IMG/VR virus record: IMGVR_UViG_3300009436_000110
Coordinates: 1 to 24,039 of that record
DNA length: 24,039 nucleotides
Direction: 5' to 3' (one strand)
DNA from: a virus
Part shown: positions 1-9,510 of the stretch, piece after piece
How positions within the stretch are numbered: position 1 is the stretch's first letter
How the letters are laid out: each line of letters begins with the position of its first letter
Notes under the pieces: generated by a model
The model's input: the letters and a program-made list of their open reading frames with translations, nothing else
Told to the model about the DNA's origin: nothing
Database searches by the model: none
Program-made: the position numbers and the translations under genes

Positions 1-74
1 ACACCCGCTATTATAGCACCTAAAGTTTTTAGGGACAGCCCTACTACTGTGTTTTCTGAAATTTCCTTTGCCAT
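1..74 (-). CDS. Holin-like membrane protein, N-terminal fragment
   Basis: Only the first 24 codons are inside the window; the gene runs off the left edge. The start is ATG at 74, one base after the TAG stop of the M15 peptidase gene (TAGCATG). The visible peptide starts MAKEISEN and becomes hydrophobic from about residue 10 (VVGLSLKTLGAIIAGV), which looks like the start of a membrane segment. A small membrane protein directly beside a phage endolysin is usually a holin, which times the endolysin's access to the cell wall. That role is inferred from position and hydrophobicity. No Shine-Dalgarno is visible, and translation probably couples to the gene before it. It could instead be another small membrane protein. 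Confidence 0.5.
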   Translation of the reverse strand, partial: MAKEISENTVVGLSLKTLGAIIAG

Positions 75-75
75 G

Positions 76-540
76 CTATTTAAAGTACTTGTATTTTGTT
101 CTGCCTTCTTTTTTATAGGCTATTAATCTTTCTCCACGGTTTGCTTGGTTATCAACGTAAGAAACATGCACCCAATCCGGTTCATCTTCTGTACCAAATT
201 CCCATATCAACTGATCAAAGTCAGTGTGCTCGGAAATATAATGAAATAATTCTTTGTTGGTCAGCTCACCGAATGTGTGAGCGTCTAAGTCAAGAGCTTG
301 ACCTTTGGAATGTTGTGAGGTTTTGCTTCCGCCAATGCGCTCATTAAGAGCTTCGCTGCGATATCCGGAAGTAACGGCAATAGGGTTTTTAAAATAATTA
401 CGCGCTGGTTGGAAGATGTTTAGCGCAATTGCCTTTAAATTTTCTAAATGTTCTATTGTAGGCTCATTACTGATGCCGCATCTTTTTGCTGTGGTTGATT
501 TAATTACCTCAGCAACGCTTAAGTTATCTGATAATTTCAT
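76..540 (-). CDS. M15-family peptidase endolysin (D-Ala-D-Ala carboxypeptidase-like)
   Basis: This 154-aa protein carries the zinc peptidase signature of family M15. The motif SQHSKGQALDLD at residues 75-86 supplies His77 and Asp84 as zinc ligands, and DWVHVS supplies the third ligand, His125, about 40 residues later. TSGYRS (57-62) is the usual strand before the first motif. The family cleaves peptide bonds in peptidoglycan stem or cross-link peptides, and short single-domain members like this one are common phage endolysins. No signal peptide is visible, so export would need a holin, and a holin-like gene follows immediately. The ATG at 540 shares its A with the TAA stop of the giant virion gene (TAATG), which suggests translational coupling. 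The length is normal for a stand-alone M15 domain. Family assignment is firm; lysis rather than a virion role is inferred from position. Confidence 0.88.
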   Translation of the reverse strand: MKLSDNLSVAEVIKSTTAKRCGISNEPTIEHLENLKAIALNIFQPARNYFKNPIAVTSGYRSEALNERIGGSKTSQHSKGQALDLDAHTFGELTNKELFHYISEHTDFDQLIWEFGTEDEPDWVHVSYVDNQANRGERLIAYKKEGRTKYKYFK

Positions 541-3500
541 TATTTGTTTTTATTTAAATACTCAGTCATTTCAGCGGGGGTCATTAATTCTAATTCTTGC
601 TCTTTCTTTTTTCTAGCTTCTATTTTTTTCGGCTTGTTTTTTCTGCGGGTTTCTTTTGCCTTCTTAGTTCCCGCTTCCTTGCGTTTTTTCTTAGCGGCTG
701 CTTTAATAGCTTCAGCGTTTTCCTCTATAGCACCCACGTCCCACGTTTTCCAGCCTAAGGCTAATGCTATACGCTGCCACGCTTTGTTACGCGCATCGAA
801 TGCTTCGCTAATAGAAGTAAGCTCATCTACCACACGATCAAGCGGTACACTAACCGCGGCAGATAAAACTTTACCTAATATACTCCAATTTGGGCCTAAA
901 TCTAATCTACCGTCTGCTACTACGCCCCAGCCACGTGCTGCAATCTCGTCTTTCTCAAACTTTCTTGTTTGAATAGCACTATGTATTTTACGAGCCTTAG
1001 AGCCAATAGGCGGTGATATATTAAATAAAGACAGCACAGTGTAAGCATGTTCAGACATAAATCCTTTTTCCTCTTGCTTGTTGTATTCTCTAATAACGTT
1101 TTTAACAGTAGAGAAAACCGCTCCGTATACGCCTGAGCCTCTAAGCAGAGTATCGAGCATACTGTTTAACACTCTAGCTATCTTAGCTTCTTCTTTTGCG
1201 TTTTTCTTATCTAATTCAGCGGCAGTAAGATCTTCGTCGTCGTCATCAAAACCTGGTAGCATAGCGAATAATGCGCTTTGCAAGGATGAGAATATAAAGT
1301 TTTGGATCGCTCCGTAATAAGTAATTCTTGCTACTTTAGCTCTCCAGTCACCGCGGCCATTAATAATATCCAACGCGTCTTTCTTCATTAAACGCGTCAT
1401 TTGCATAGGCGTATTTTGGAAAGCAAATACAAGACGACCTAGGTTGCTTCTTTGCACCTGAGAAACTAGCGCTGGATCTGAAGACTGCTGTGTTTCATCT
1501 GATATCTTAGAGAAATCCAAGAAAGCTTGCTGCTCAACTTCTTTTTGGGTCATGCCTTTTTTAAGATACGTGTTAACGCGATTACGATAGAATGTAGCAC
1601 CCCCAGATGCAATAGCCATACTATCTGCAATTTGAGTAGGTGTAAAACCTAATTGCAATAACCTAGCTAAAATAGCTTGAGGGCTGTTCTTGTTTGCGTT
1701 AGCTATACTAGCTATTTCGTTAGAACTTACGTCCTGCTTTAATCCGCCCCGGCGCTCCTTAAGTTTGTCTGAGTTAAATATCATAGCCCAGTCAGTCCAG
1801 TATTGCTTTTGATTAGCAAACGCTGCGGCTGCCTTAAGAGGGTTGTTATCAGAGTAGTTTATAAAGTTAACAGTAGAAAGCATCTGCAATAATGCAGAGC
1901 GTCTGTTAAAGAACATAATCGCACCTGTAGAACCATTAATCCAATTCAACCAAGCATTAATTTGCTTGTTAGTGTTTTTCTCACGGTTTGTACCGTTAGT
2001 CATTGAATACAAAGCGTCCACAATAGCGTCACGATGTGCTCTACCGTACAATGCCTCAATCTTGTTTAGGTTTTCCTCGGTAAATATTGCATCAGCGTTC
2101 GCTATAAACTCTTCTAAGTATTTTTTACGGCCAATCTTCTCGGTCATACTGTTAAGATCTGACAGCAATGTACTTGCCGACCAATGTTCGCTCGGCTCCA
2201 TCCACGTATCTCGTCGGGCAACAACAAGCATTGCATCTGCAAAGTCCATTAACTCCGGATTTTCACGAATAGCGTCTTGCAGTATTTTCGTATCCTTCTG
2301 TGACAAGCCTGGTACTTTAATACCTGCTTTACCCCACAGGTACACTCTAACAGCTTGATCATAAGTAAAACCTGTCTTTCCGATCTCCTTATTTAGCAAC
2401 TGGTACTGCTTAGGAAATGCTTTAACTGCGGTTTTAAAGTCGCGTTTTATTTGCTGGCGTATACCATTAATAGCGGCAATACCTTTAGCGTAAGGCGTCA
2501 TTAGGTTATCTTCGAGCCATTTCATATCAGCTTCACCCTGTTTACCTTTACCAGCAAACGCATAGTTAACTAAGCCTCTAAAATCATCAACGCTCGGCGC
2601 AATAAAGAATTTAAATCTACCTTTCTTTTCCCCACGCTTCTGCGCTTGAACGGCTGAGAATGTTTTGAATGCTTCAACACCTGTTTTGCGCTCTAGTATG
2701 TTATTAAACTCTTTGCTCAGCGAAGTATCTATAGATTTAGACGCTTTGGTAGTTTCTACAGCCTTAACGTCTTTAACAGCTTTTAAATACTGTTTAGAGT
2801 TAACGTCAAAAGATTGTTTAGTATTGTAAGCTTTAGCGTATTTTTCACCTATTAATTCACCGCCTGCAAAAGGCTTTAAAGCGTATTGGATTTTACCTAA
2901 AGTAAATATGTTGTAATATCTTTTATACCAAGGTGTTTGTCCGGGAACATAGCCAATAGCCTGACGAGCAGCAAAGCCGGCGGCAGTAACAACTTTGTCC
3001 ATAGCTAACGGTATAATAGCTACCTTATAATCAGCCTTAAGAGCGTCCATGTCTATAGATTTGCCACCTTGTACGTAGCTTTTAAACATTAATGCTAGAA
3101 TAGCTCTTGCTGGTGTGGCATGCTCGTATCTGTAACTTTTAGTGTTTTTAGAAGTTGCACCTTCAGCTATATGCGTAACCGGAGCAGCTACCCTAGCTAC
3201 TGTATTTGTACCGGAATTCATCGCTGCAATAACCATTGCCTGGACATCTGGACTGTAGTTTTTAAGCCCTTTAACTATAGTGCTGGTTAGCTCCCATGCT
3301 GCATTTGCTGTAGCTGCGTCTTGCGCCTGCAATTCAGCGGAATTTTCAAACTTACCATTCAAGTAGCTTGCTTTAACGTCAGCGCTTGCTGCCATTGTTT
3401 CAGCGTTATCCCATTCCTCTTGTGTGTAAAGCTTGCCTTCGCCTACAAGAGCGCTCTGTACGTCCGCTACATTATAAAAGAAATCTTGCCTAGAGTCTTT

Positions 3501-6500
3501 CTTAACGGTACCGTCTTTTTTAAACACGCCGATTCTGCCGGAGTTAGCAAATGTGCGGGCCATAAAAGATTTAGCCACCGCAGCGGGTACATTGTTTAAT
3601 TTTAGTATGTCAACAATCGCTTCTTTAGATTCCGCTATTTTAGCTCTACTTCTAAATAAATCGGCAACAGTAGCAGAAGCGCCAGTCATTTTATGAACGT
3701 TTTCTACAAAGTCGATGTCATTGTCAATCTCTTTAAGTATATCAGAAATGTCTTCTTTAGCAATACCTAACTCTTTTATATCTATTCTTTTTATAGATTT
3801 AAATATTTTAAGTAAGTCTTTGGCTAAATCAGAATATTGTTTAGCGGTAAACGTGTCGCCGTATACTGCTTTTAAATCATTTCTAATTGAACGCACAGAA
3901 TAGTCTTCATCTACGCCGACCATTCGTTTAGAAAATTCATCTCGCTTGCTTTCCCATGCCATTCTTTGCTCAGGGGACATAGCTCTTATAGATGCAGATC
4001 TTTTTACACTGCCTCTTTCAACATCCCTCGCTACCTCTTGCACAAAAGCGTCACTTAACTCAGCACCTAAAAGCTCTTGTCTGCTCTCATAAGCTTTCCT
4101 AATCTTACTGTTGGGGTCTTGCAAAGCATCATTGATAATATCAAATGAAAGTTCTTCCGATATAGCTTTTGCTAAAGATTCTTTACGGCCGCGTATAGGA
4201 GCCCCTGAGGCGTCTAAAATATTAGACAAGTAATCAGCATCCGATAATCTAGTTGACGCATTAGGCAGTCTTCTAACAAGCTCTGCGCCTGATGTACGCC
4301 CTGCTTTGTCTGTGTCTACAGACTCTCTATCAATCTTTTTGCCTTTCCAGTCACTTGTCCATACACCGTCAACTTTCTTTTGAATAGCATTTGGCATTGC
4401 TGTCATAAGATAAGTGGTGGTCATGTTTTCCAGTATAGCCGCTTTATTGCGTAATAAGAATTTACGGAGCTGACCGTCTTTCTTGCCACCCATAGCTTTC
4501 TTTAAGTCGATGTCAGCTTGCTTGCCCATAGCTTTGCGAAGCTCCGCAATATAAGGCTTTACCGTAACGTTCTTAGAAACGGACTCGTCCATGCGTGTTT
4601 TCATAACCCGCACGGTTGATTTAACTTTAGCTTTTATAGATTTTAATACATCAGCATCAACAATGCGTCTTTGTATTAAGCTTTTATATACTGGTTTTTC
4701 AGCCACGGGGGTGGATGCGTCCTCCCTAGCTACTACTTGTTTAGCTGTTTCGCTATCTGTACTTTCTGTTTGAGCGCGTTCCTGCCCTTCTTCAAATAAT
4801 GCTTTACGAGCATCCAACTTTCCGAAGTTAACATTAGAGAATATAAACTCGCCTAATGTTATTCTAGCATCGCCTGACTTACGCTTAGCTTCCGGGTTAA
4901 AGTTAATTAAACGATCACCAACACTTTCTATAATTTTTTGTGCTTCTTCTTTACTTACAGAGCGCGAGCGAATATAATTGGCTATAGCCGGATGTAGCTT
5001 ACCGTCGTTGTATATGGGGTTGAATACTTTACGGTCAAAGAACTGCTCCTGTGTTTGCACAGATTCTGGTACAAGAGCGTTAATATCGCTAAGTAGCGAT
5101 TTAGATTTTTTGTTACTAACCGGGGCTTCTTCTTCGTCTAAACCTTTAGCTTCGTCAACAAAGTTTTTTATAATTGCTTTTGTTTTAGCGTTGCGATTTT
5201 TATTCGCGTACTCTGCTATAAACGCGAACGTTTGAGCTCCGTCTTCTATGCTTAATTGTGGTGAGGACTTTGAAAATACTTTGTTAAGGAACAAATTAAT
5301 TTGTGTAAGTGCGCCTAAATCTACTTTATTACCCTCTGCTATATAATCTGAAAGGGCGTTCATCGCCTCTTCATAATACGCAGCATCTTTTACATCGCCT
5401 TCTTTGTAAAAGAAATCTAACTTATTTTTAATATAAGCTGAAGTTTCAGTAGTGTTATTTTCTAGCCAGTTAAGCAACTTTTCACCAGCTTTATTAGCCG
5501 CGTCATTACCTATAGATTGCTTAGCTACTGCGTGTAGTAATTCGTGTGAATAAACAGCTACTTTACCGCTTGCCGCGGACTTGTCTACGTTTATGTATAT
5601 ATCGCCTGTAGCATCATCTATAAATGCGTCTGTATTTTTGTCGCTTTTGGGAAATTTCTTTCTAAATTCAGCGTCTGACAATGAAATAATTTGATTTGTT
5701 AAGCCAAGTTCCTCTAATAGATTCCTAGCATTGGCTTCATCTACTGCTAGTTGTTTTTTATTTGTTTCAATAAAAAACTCAAGTTTAGCAGCTTGATTTA
5801 TATTTTCAGCACCTGATTCTTTTGCTTTCTTTAAATATTTGTTTTTAGAAACATCATCTAACTTATCAAATCTAGCACCAGACATAGCTTGCTTTTGGGC
5901 TAGCTCTTGCTTAAACGCCACTTCAAATGCTGTTTTAGCGTCTATACTAACTTTCAACGATGCATTATGCCTTGCTGCCTTTCTTTGCCCTGAATTATCG
6001 GTTAGAATTGCTTCTCTTTGGCTTGATAAATTATCAAACTGTTCTTGCAATGTATTTTTAGCGGCATCAATTTCCGCAATGCTAGCACCCGATTCCGCTA
6101 GGCTAATAAGCCTCTGGTTAATTTGGCGCATTTTTAGGTTTGCCTCACCGACTGCCGCTAAATCTTCAGCAGATAATCTAGAGTTCATTCTTGATATTGC
6201 GTTGTCTTCCAGCAATTCGCCTTCGGTTTGGACCTCTTCAATTAGTTGTTTAATCTCAGGACTAATATTTTTAGGCAAAGGGGCCGCTGGGTTTAGCAAA
6301 GAATCTATGTTCTCCAAGCCTGACAGCTCTTTAATTTTTTCTATTTTGCTCCGGTACGCCTCTATCTCAGCATTCGTCATGTACTGATGCGCGAGATTCT
6401 TATAAACCGCGGGTAAAGATTGCTTTAACTGTAACGGAGCACCTATTAATGCACCGCCAGCGTAGGATTCTAAAGCACCGTCCATTATATTTTTATCCTC

Positions 6501-8351
6501 ACCTAATATGTAGATAGAGGCAAAATTGTTAGTTATCTCAGTGGCTGCTTCAGTCAAACCTTCTTGGTTAGCTGATTTAGCAACAGCCTTAGCTATTTGT
6601 GGGCGTAATGGGTTCACAGCCTTGTTAACGCCTTTCAAAATAGCCATAGTACCTAGCCTTTCAAATACAACTTCCGCAGCACCGGAAATCGCGGACACAG
6701 ACATCTCCTTCCATAGAGGCATGTTAACAATTTCAGCGTCAGCATCCATCTGTGCTTCTATACTAAGTCTTTCTTCGTCAGTTAATGTACCTGAAACTAA
6801 AAGCTTTTTATTGGCCAGCATTCTATCCGCAGCCGCGTATTCTTGTGTAGCTAATTCAGCAGCTTTGCTACCGTACCCACTTGCGAAGAATAAAGGCATT
6901 GCAGCCGGCCCTGTGAAAGCCATAGTTAATGAAGGTATAGCTTGTACCGCCGTATTACCCGCCCAATTGATTAGTGTGCTCGGTTTAGATAAATCTATAT
7001 CTTCAAAAGCTACGCCTTGTGATAGCCTGCCTTTTTCTTTTTCTGCACCCTGCAGTATTTCCTTAGCGTTTTGCTCCGCTGTTTTTATACCTGCTTCGAA
7101 CGCTTCGCCTATACCCACCCCGGGGATAATCGCTGCAAGTTTCGCGGCACCAAGTGCGTTAGTTATTTGATAAGCACCGTAACCTATGTTAATAGCAAGG
7201 TCTTTAAAGTTAACACCTAGCTTGCTTACTAGGTTGTAAGTTTTTGAAAAGTCTTGTGTAGCGCGAAGGGCTATTTGCGTTTCTTCGCTTTGCAGTGTAT
7301 CTAAAAAAGAGTTGTAATCGCTTTCTTGCTCTATTAAAGCAGCTGCGTCTCTTTTAATAGCTAAATAGCCTTCTTCTGTTGGGTTTTCTTCGTACGCTTT
7401 AATATCGTTAGTTAAAGCAAAATTGTTTGCCTCAAGGCTGTTTTTTTCGCTTTCTAAGTTGCCGATGCGTATCTGTAGGTCCAATTTGTTTTTAGCAGTA
7501 ACTGTTTCAAGGGCCTCTCTATCTTCACTGGGTAGGGCATTGATATAACCTTGGCTAACTTTAGACTTTTTAGCCTCGAGCATATCAACTTTAGCATTAG
7601 CTACTTCAGTACTGGACGGCTCAATAAGCCCTGTTTCTTTCCAGTTTTGGTACGCTTTAAATTCCTCAGGACTGTCAAAGTCGCTTTCTTTTAAGGTTAT
7701 CTCGGATCGCTGCCCCATGCCAAAATCGAGTGTATCCATTTTCCGCCACTTAGCGGCTTTTTCCGCTATTAAGCTATCTTCAACTTCCTCGTCACTTATT
7801 TTAACATTTTTAAGACCCTGTTCGTATTCTTTCAGTAAGTCTTCGCGTCCTTCAGCGAATTGCGCTGCATAATTCTCATCGGCATATTGCTCTATAAAAG
7901 AATTAAAATCAGCAAGCACTTGCTCTCTGTTATCGTCTTTTAAGCTTCTTTTTACATAGGCTCTAGGGTTGGTCTTTGGGTCGTATTCCTGTATAGATTG
8001 TAAGCGTATTTTGTTCGTGCCTAAGCCTTCTTCTGTTAGCTTAATACCTATCGCTCTCATTTTGCTGTTTAAGCGATCGTATACGTCTTCTTCTGATCCC
8101 TCTAAGTCTTCTAAAGTAAGTAAGTAAGGGTTAGCTTCGGGTGACTCCAATGAAGTATCGGCCAAACTGAAATCCCCAGCGGCCGTTTCTTTTACTGGTT
8201 CCGTCGGTGGAGTCGTTTCCCCCGGAACCGTTGTCTTTCCCTCTAATGACCAACCGTATTCGTTAGCCCAATTTTCAACAGATAAACCTAATAGGTCAGC
8301 AGAAGAAGTAGCTTCTGCAATTGAAATTGTGTCTTCACCGTTTTTATACAT
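540..8351 (-). CDS. Giant internal virion / DNA-ejection protein with embedded HExxH metalloprotease
   Basis: This 2603-aa uninterrupted frame is the largest in the window. It follows two smaller internal-protein candidates and precedes lysis, the place of T7 gp16-type ejection proteins. Visible in order: a Thr/Pro-rich linker (about 40-58), a coiled-coil stretch (278-320), hydrophobic Gly/Ala-rich segments (401-419 and 471-493), and a zinc-protease motif HELLHA (His936, Glu937, His940) with Glu994/Glu995 in YYEEAMNAL as a candidate third ligand. A block at 2116-2325 includes GGATFYRNRVNTYLK and AFQNTPMQMTRL, which I recall as conserved in large proteins of marine phages. It ends with a hydrophobic segment (2345-2367), an acidic cluster DDDDED and a Lys/Arg-rich tail (2545-2590). 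No transglycosylase motif was recognised. The likely role is to be packaged in the head and ejected with DNA; a polyvalent multi-domain effector is the alternative. Confidence 0.75.
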   Translation of the reverse strand: MYKNGEDTISIAEATSSADLLGLSVENWANEYGWSLEGKTTVPGETTPPTEPVKETAAGDFSLADTSLESPEANPYLLTLEDLEGSEEDVYDRLNSKMRAIGIKLTEEGLGTNKIRLQSIQEYDPKTNPRAYVKRSLKDDNREQVLADFNSFIEQYADENYAAQFAEGREDLLKEYEQGLKNVKISDEEVEDSLIAEKAAKWRKMDTLDFGMGQRSEITLKESDFDSPEEFKAYQNWKETGLIEPSSTEVANAKVDMLEAKKSKVSQGYINALPSEDREALETVTAKNKLDLQIRIGNLESEKNSLEANNFALTNDIKAYEENPTEEGYLAIKRDAAALIEQESDYNSFLDTLQSEETQIALRATQDFSKTYNLVSKLGVNFKDLAINIGYGAYQITNALGAAKLAAIIPGVGIGEAFEAGIKTAEQNAKEILQGAEKEKGRLSQGVAFEDIDLSKPSTLINWAGNTAVQAIPSLTMAFTGPAAMPLFFASGYGSKAAELATQEYAAADRMLANKKLLVSGTLTDEERLSIEAQMDADAEIVNMPLWKEMSVSAISGAAEVVFERLGTMAILKGVNKAVNPLRPQIAKAVAKSANQEGLTEAATEITNNFASIYILGEDKNIMDGALESYAGGALIGAPLQLKQSLPAVYKNLAHQYMTNAEIEAYRSKIEKIKELSGLENIDSLLNPAAPLPKNISPEIKQLIEEVQTEGELLEDNAISRMNSRLSAEDLAAVGEANLKMRQINQRLISLAESGASIAEIDAAKNTLQEQFDNLSSQREAILTDNSGQRKAARHNASLKVSIDAKTAFEVAFKQELAQKQAMSGARFDKLDDVSKNKYLKKAKESGAENINQAAKLEFFIETNKKQLAVDEANARNLLEELGLTNQIISLSDAEFRKKFPKSDKNTDAFIDDATGDIYINVDKSAASGKVAVYSHELLHAVAKQSIGNDAANKAGEKLLNWLENNTTETSAYIKNKLDFFYKEGDVKDAAYYEEAMNALSDYIAEGNKVDLGALTQINLFLNKVFSKSSPQLSIEDGAQTFAFIAEYANKNRNAKTKAIIKNFVDEAKGLDEEEAPVSNKKSKSLLSDINALVPESVQTQEQFFDRKVFNPIYNDGKLHPAIANYIRSRSVSKEEAQKIIESVGDRLINFNPEAKRKSGDARITLGEFIFSNVNFGKLDARKALFEEGQERAQTESTDSETAKQVVAREDASTPVAEKPVYKSLIQRRIVDADVLKSIKAKVKSTVRVMKTRMDESVSKNVTVKPYIAELRKAMGKQADIDLKKAMGGKKDGQLRKFLLRNKAAILENMTTTYLMTAMPNAIQKKVDGVWTSDWKGKKIDRESVDTDKAGRTSGAELVRRLPNASTRLSDADYLSNILDASGAPIRGRKESLAKAISEELSFDIINDALQDPNSKIRKAYESRQELLGAELSDAFVQEVARDVERGSVKRSASIRAMSPEQRMAWESKRDEFSKRMVGVDEDYSVRSIRNDLKAVYGDTFTAKQYSDLAKDLLKIFKSIKRIDIKELGIAKEDISDILKEIDNDIDFVENVHKMTGASATVADLFRSRAKIAESKEAIVDILKLNNVPAAVAKSFMARTFANSGRIGVFKKDGTVKKDSRQDFFYNVADVQSALVGEGKLYTQEEWDNAETMAASADVKASYLNGKFENSAELQAQDAATANAAWELTSTIVKGLKNYSPDVQAMVIAAMNSGTNTVARVAAPVTHIAEGATSKNTKSYRYEHATPARAILALMFKSYVQGGKSIDMDALKADYKVAIIPLAMDKVVTAAGFAARQAIGYVPGQTPWYKRYYNIFTLGKIQYALKPFAGGELIGEKYAKAYNTKQSFDVNSKQYLKAVKDVKAVETTKASKSIDTSLSKEFNNILERKTGVEAFKTFSAVQAQKRGEKKGRFKFFIAPSVDDFRGLVNYAFAGKGKQGEADMKWLEDNLMTPYAKGIAAINGIRQQIKRDFKTAVKAFPKQYQLLNKEIGKTGFTYDQAVRVYLWGKAGIKVPGLSQKDTKILQDAIRENPELMDFADAMLVVARRDTWMEPSEHWSASTLLSDLNSMTEKIGRKKYLEEFIANADAIFTEENLNKIEALYGRAHRDAIVDALYSMTNGTNREKNTNKQINAWLNWINGSTGAIMFFNRRSALLQMLSTVNFINYSDNNPLKAAAAFANQKQYWTDWAMIFNSDKLKERRGGLKQDVSSNEIASIANANKNSPQAILARLLQLGFTPTQIADSMAIASGGATFYRNRVNTYLKKGMTQKEVEQQAFLDFSKISDETQQSSDPALVSQVQRSNLGRLVFAFQNTPMQMTRLMKKDALDIINGRGDWRAKVARITYYGAIQNFIFSSLQSALFAMLPGFDDDDEDLTAAELDKKNAKEEAKIARVLNSMLDTLLRGSGVYGAVFSTVKNVIREYNKQEEKGFMSEHAYTVLSLFNISPPIGSKARKIHSAIQTRKFEKDEIAARGWGVVADGRLDLGPNWSILGKVLSAAVSVPLDRVVDELTSISEAFDARNKAWQRIALALGWKTWDVGAIEENAEAIKAAAKKKRKEAGTKKAKETRRKNKPKKIEARKKKEQELELMTPAEMTEYLNKNK
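5171..5714 (-). other. Metalloprotease-like domain inside the giant protein
   Basis: These limits cover residues about 880-1060 and are approximate. The core is SHELLHAVAK, an HExxH zinc-binding helix with His936 and His940 as ligands and Glu937 as the general base. It is preceded by a beta-type segment (GDIYINVDKS), as in many small zinc proteases. There is no metzincin HExxHxxGxxH extension. A downstream helix with Glu994/Glu995 could give the third ligand, as in gluzincins. Substrates could be capsid-internal proteins, the protein itself, or cell-envelope or host proteins after ejection. The motif is directly visible; the activity and domain edges are inferred. Confidence 0.6.
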
Positions 8352-8365
8352 GTGAATATTATTTA

Positions 8366-9508
8366 TTAAAATTTATAGCCAAACAACGCTTGCACTTCGG
8401 CTAGCGAATTTACTCTTTTCCCGCCTTGGTACAAAGTAGCGACACCTTTGCTATTAGTAACAAACACATCCCATTTATTAGCCGCTCCCGTAGGTTTAAA
8501 TGTTAATTTTTCACCGTTAGCGGTTTTTAAAGAAAACATATTATTGCCGCTCCATGCACTTGTAGCATTATCCCAAGAAGCAGCCGCTTCCTGCATAGCA
8601 GCTGATTGACTGCCGCCGCCTCCGGTACCGGAAGGTTTAGCTAATGCACTTCCTCTTGTACTTTCTAAACCATTCATTAGTCTATCTAATACAGTTTCGC
8701 GAAGTTCCTTAATATCAGCTTCTGGGTCTAAGTCATCAAACTTAAAAATTTCAAATTGATTATCTGCTATAAAGCTTAAAAGGTTTTTATCGTTACCAAT
8801 GCTGGCGTTTACACTATTTCTTAATCCTTCTTTTAATGCTTTTGTTAGTGGGCCGCGCGATCTAGACTGGCGCTCAACCTCGTTAAAGATTTTTTCCGCG
8901 GCTTGCTTAGCAGGTTTATTAGACGCCGGCATTTTAAAACCAGTAGATGAAAACTCACCAAGACCTTCGTCAGACCACATAAGTTCGCCCCTGTCGTTTA
9001 CACCAGAAAATGGCATTGCAGCCATAACGGTAGCTTTAGCTATTGCTTCATCGTTAAAACCTGCTGTTGAATAATCGTTAAGCTCCGTTTTAAAATCAGC
9101 TTTTAGTTGCTGTCTTCCGTCAATATTATTCTTTAAAGAAACTAAACGGTTTTTATAGCCACTCATTTCGTCCATTAAACTTTGATATTCCGGACTAGTC
9201 TTGTCTTCTATTTTAGCCGCTTGGCTTGCTAGATTAGCGTAGCTATTCCTCCAAGTTACTACCTGATCCTTAACTAGCTTGCCCTCTTCAAGGGTAAAAG
9301 ACATGTAATCAATGTCGTCTTTAAACCCGTCCATTAAAGCATTAGCCCTAGATATGCCTTCTTTCGCTTTAGCTTCGCGCGCTTTTTTGGCCTCCATAGC
9401 TTTACTATAGCCAGTCGAAAACCTACCACCTACATCTTGAAATCTACCTTGCGTGTCTGACACTCTACGTGCCGCTGCTACCACCCCTGATCCTTGTTGC
9501 TTTGCCAT
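8366..9508 (-). CDS. Internal virion protein candidate, about 380 aa
   Basis: I do not recognise a family by motif. The protein is mostly helical and charged. It has a basic start (MAKQQGSGVVAAARRVSD), a Lys/Glu/Ala-rich helix (about 38-60) and coiled-coil-like segments through about 150. A Gly-rich hinge (GTGGGG, about 300) separates these from a small C-terminal beta-type domain containing KLTFKPTG and GVATLYQGGKR. It sits between the 209-aa protein and the giant protein, which suggests the middle member of a three-protein ejection set. Start choice: GTG at 9511 overlaps the previous TAG stop by one base, and ATG at 9508 lies two bases after that stop (TAGTGATG). I prefer the ATG, although the GTG would add only one residue. 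The stop is TAA, and the giant gene begins 14 bases further on. Confidence 0.6.
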   Translation of the reverse strand: MAKQQGSGVVAAARRVSDTQGRFQDVGGRFSTGYSKAMEAKKAREAKAKEGISRANALMDGFKDDIDYMSFTLEEGKLVKDQVVTWRNSYANLASQAAKIEDKTSPEYQSLMDEMSGYKNRLVSLKNNIDGRQQLKADFKTELNDYSTAGFNDEAIAKATVMAAMPFSGVNDRGELMWSDEGLGEFSSTGFKMPASNKPAKQAAEKIFNEVERQSRSRGPLTKALKEGLRNSVNASIGNDKNLLSFIADNQFEIFKFDDLDPEADIKELRETVLDRLMNGLESTRGSALAKPSGTGGGGSQSAAMQEAAASWDNATSAWSGNNMFSLKTANGEKLTFKPTGAANKWDVFVTNSKGVATLYQGGKRVNSLAEVQALFGYKF

Positions 9509-9510
9509 CA

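Noticed and set aside
5529-5546. HExxH of the giant protein as the ordinary prohead protease
   Set aside because: Known prohead proteases are serine-type and encoded near the scaffold. This is a zinc motif in a much later gene, so that role is only raised as a speculative option.
6526-7170. Plus-strand open frame of 214 codons inside the giant gene
   Set aside because: It lies wholly antisense to a convincing gene, its composition mirrors the opposite strand, and it has no recognisable motif. The same holds for other long plus-strand frames, for example 5839-6387, 544-972 and 13590-14096.
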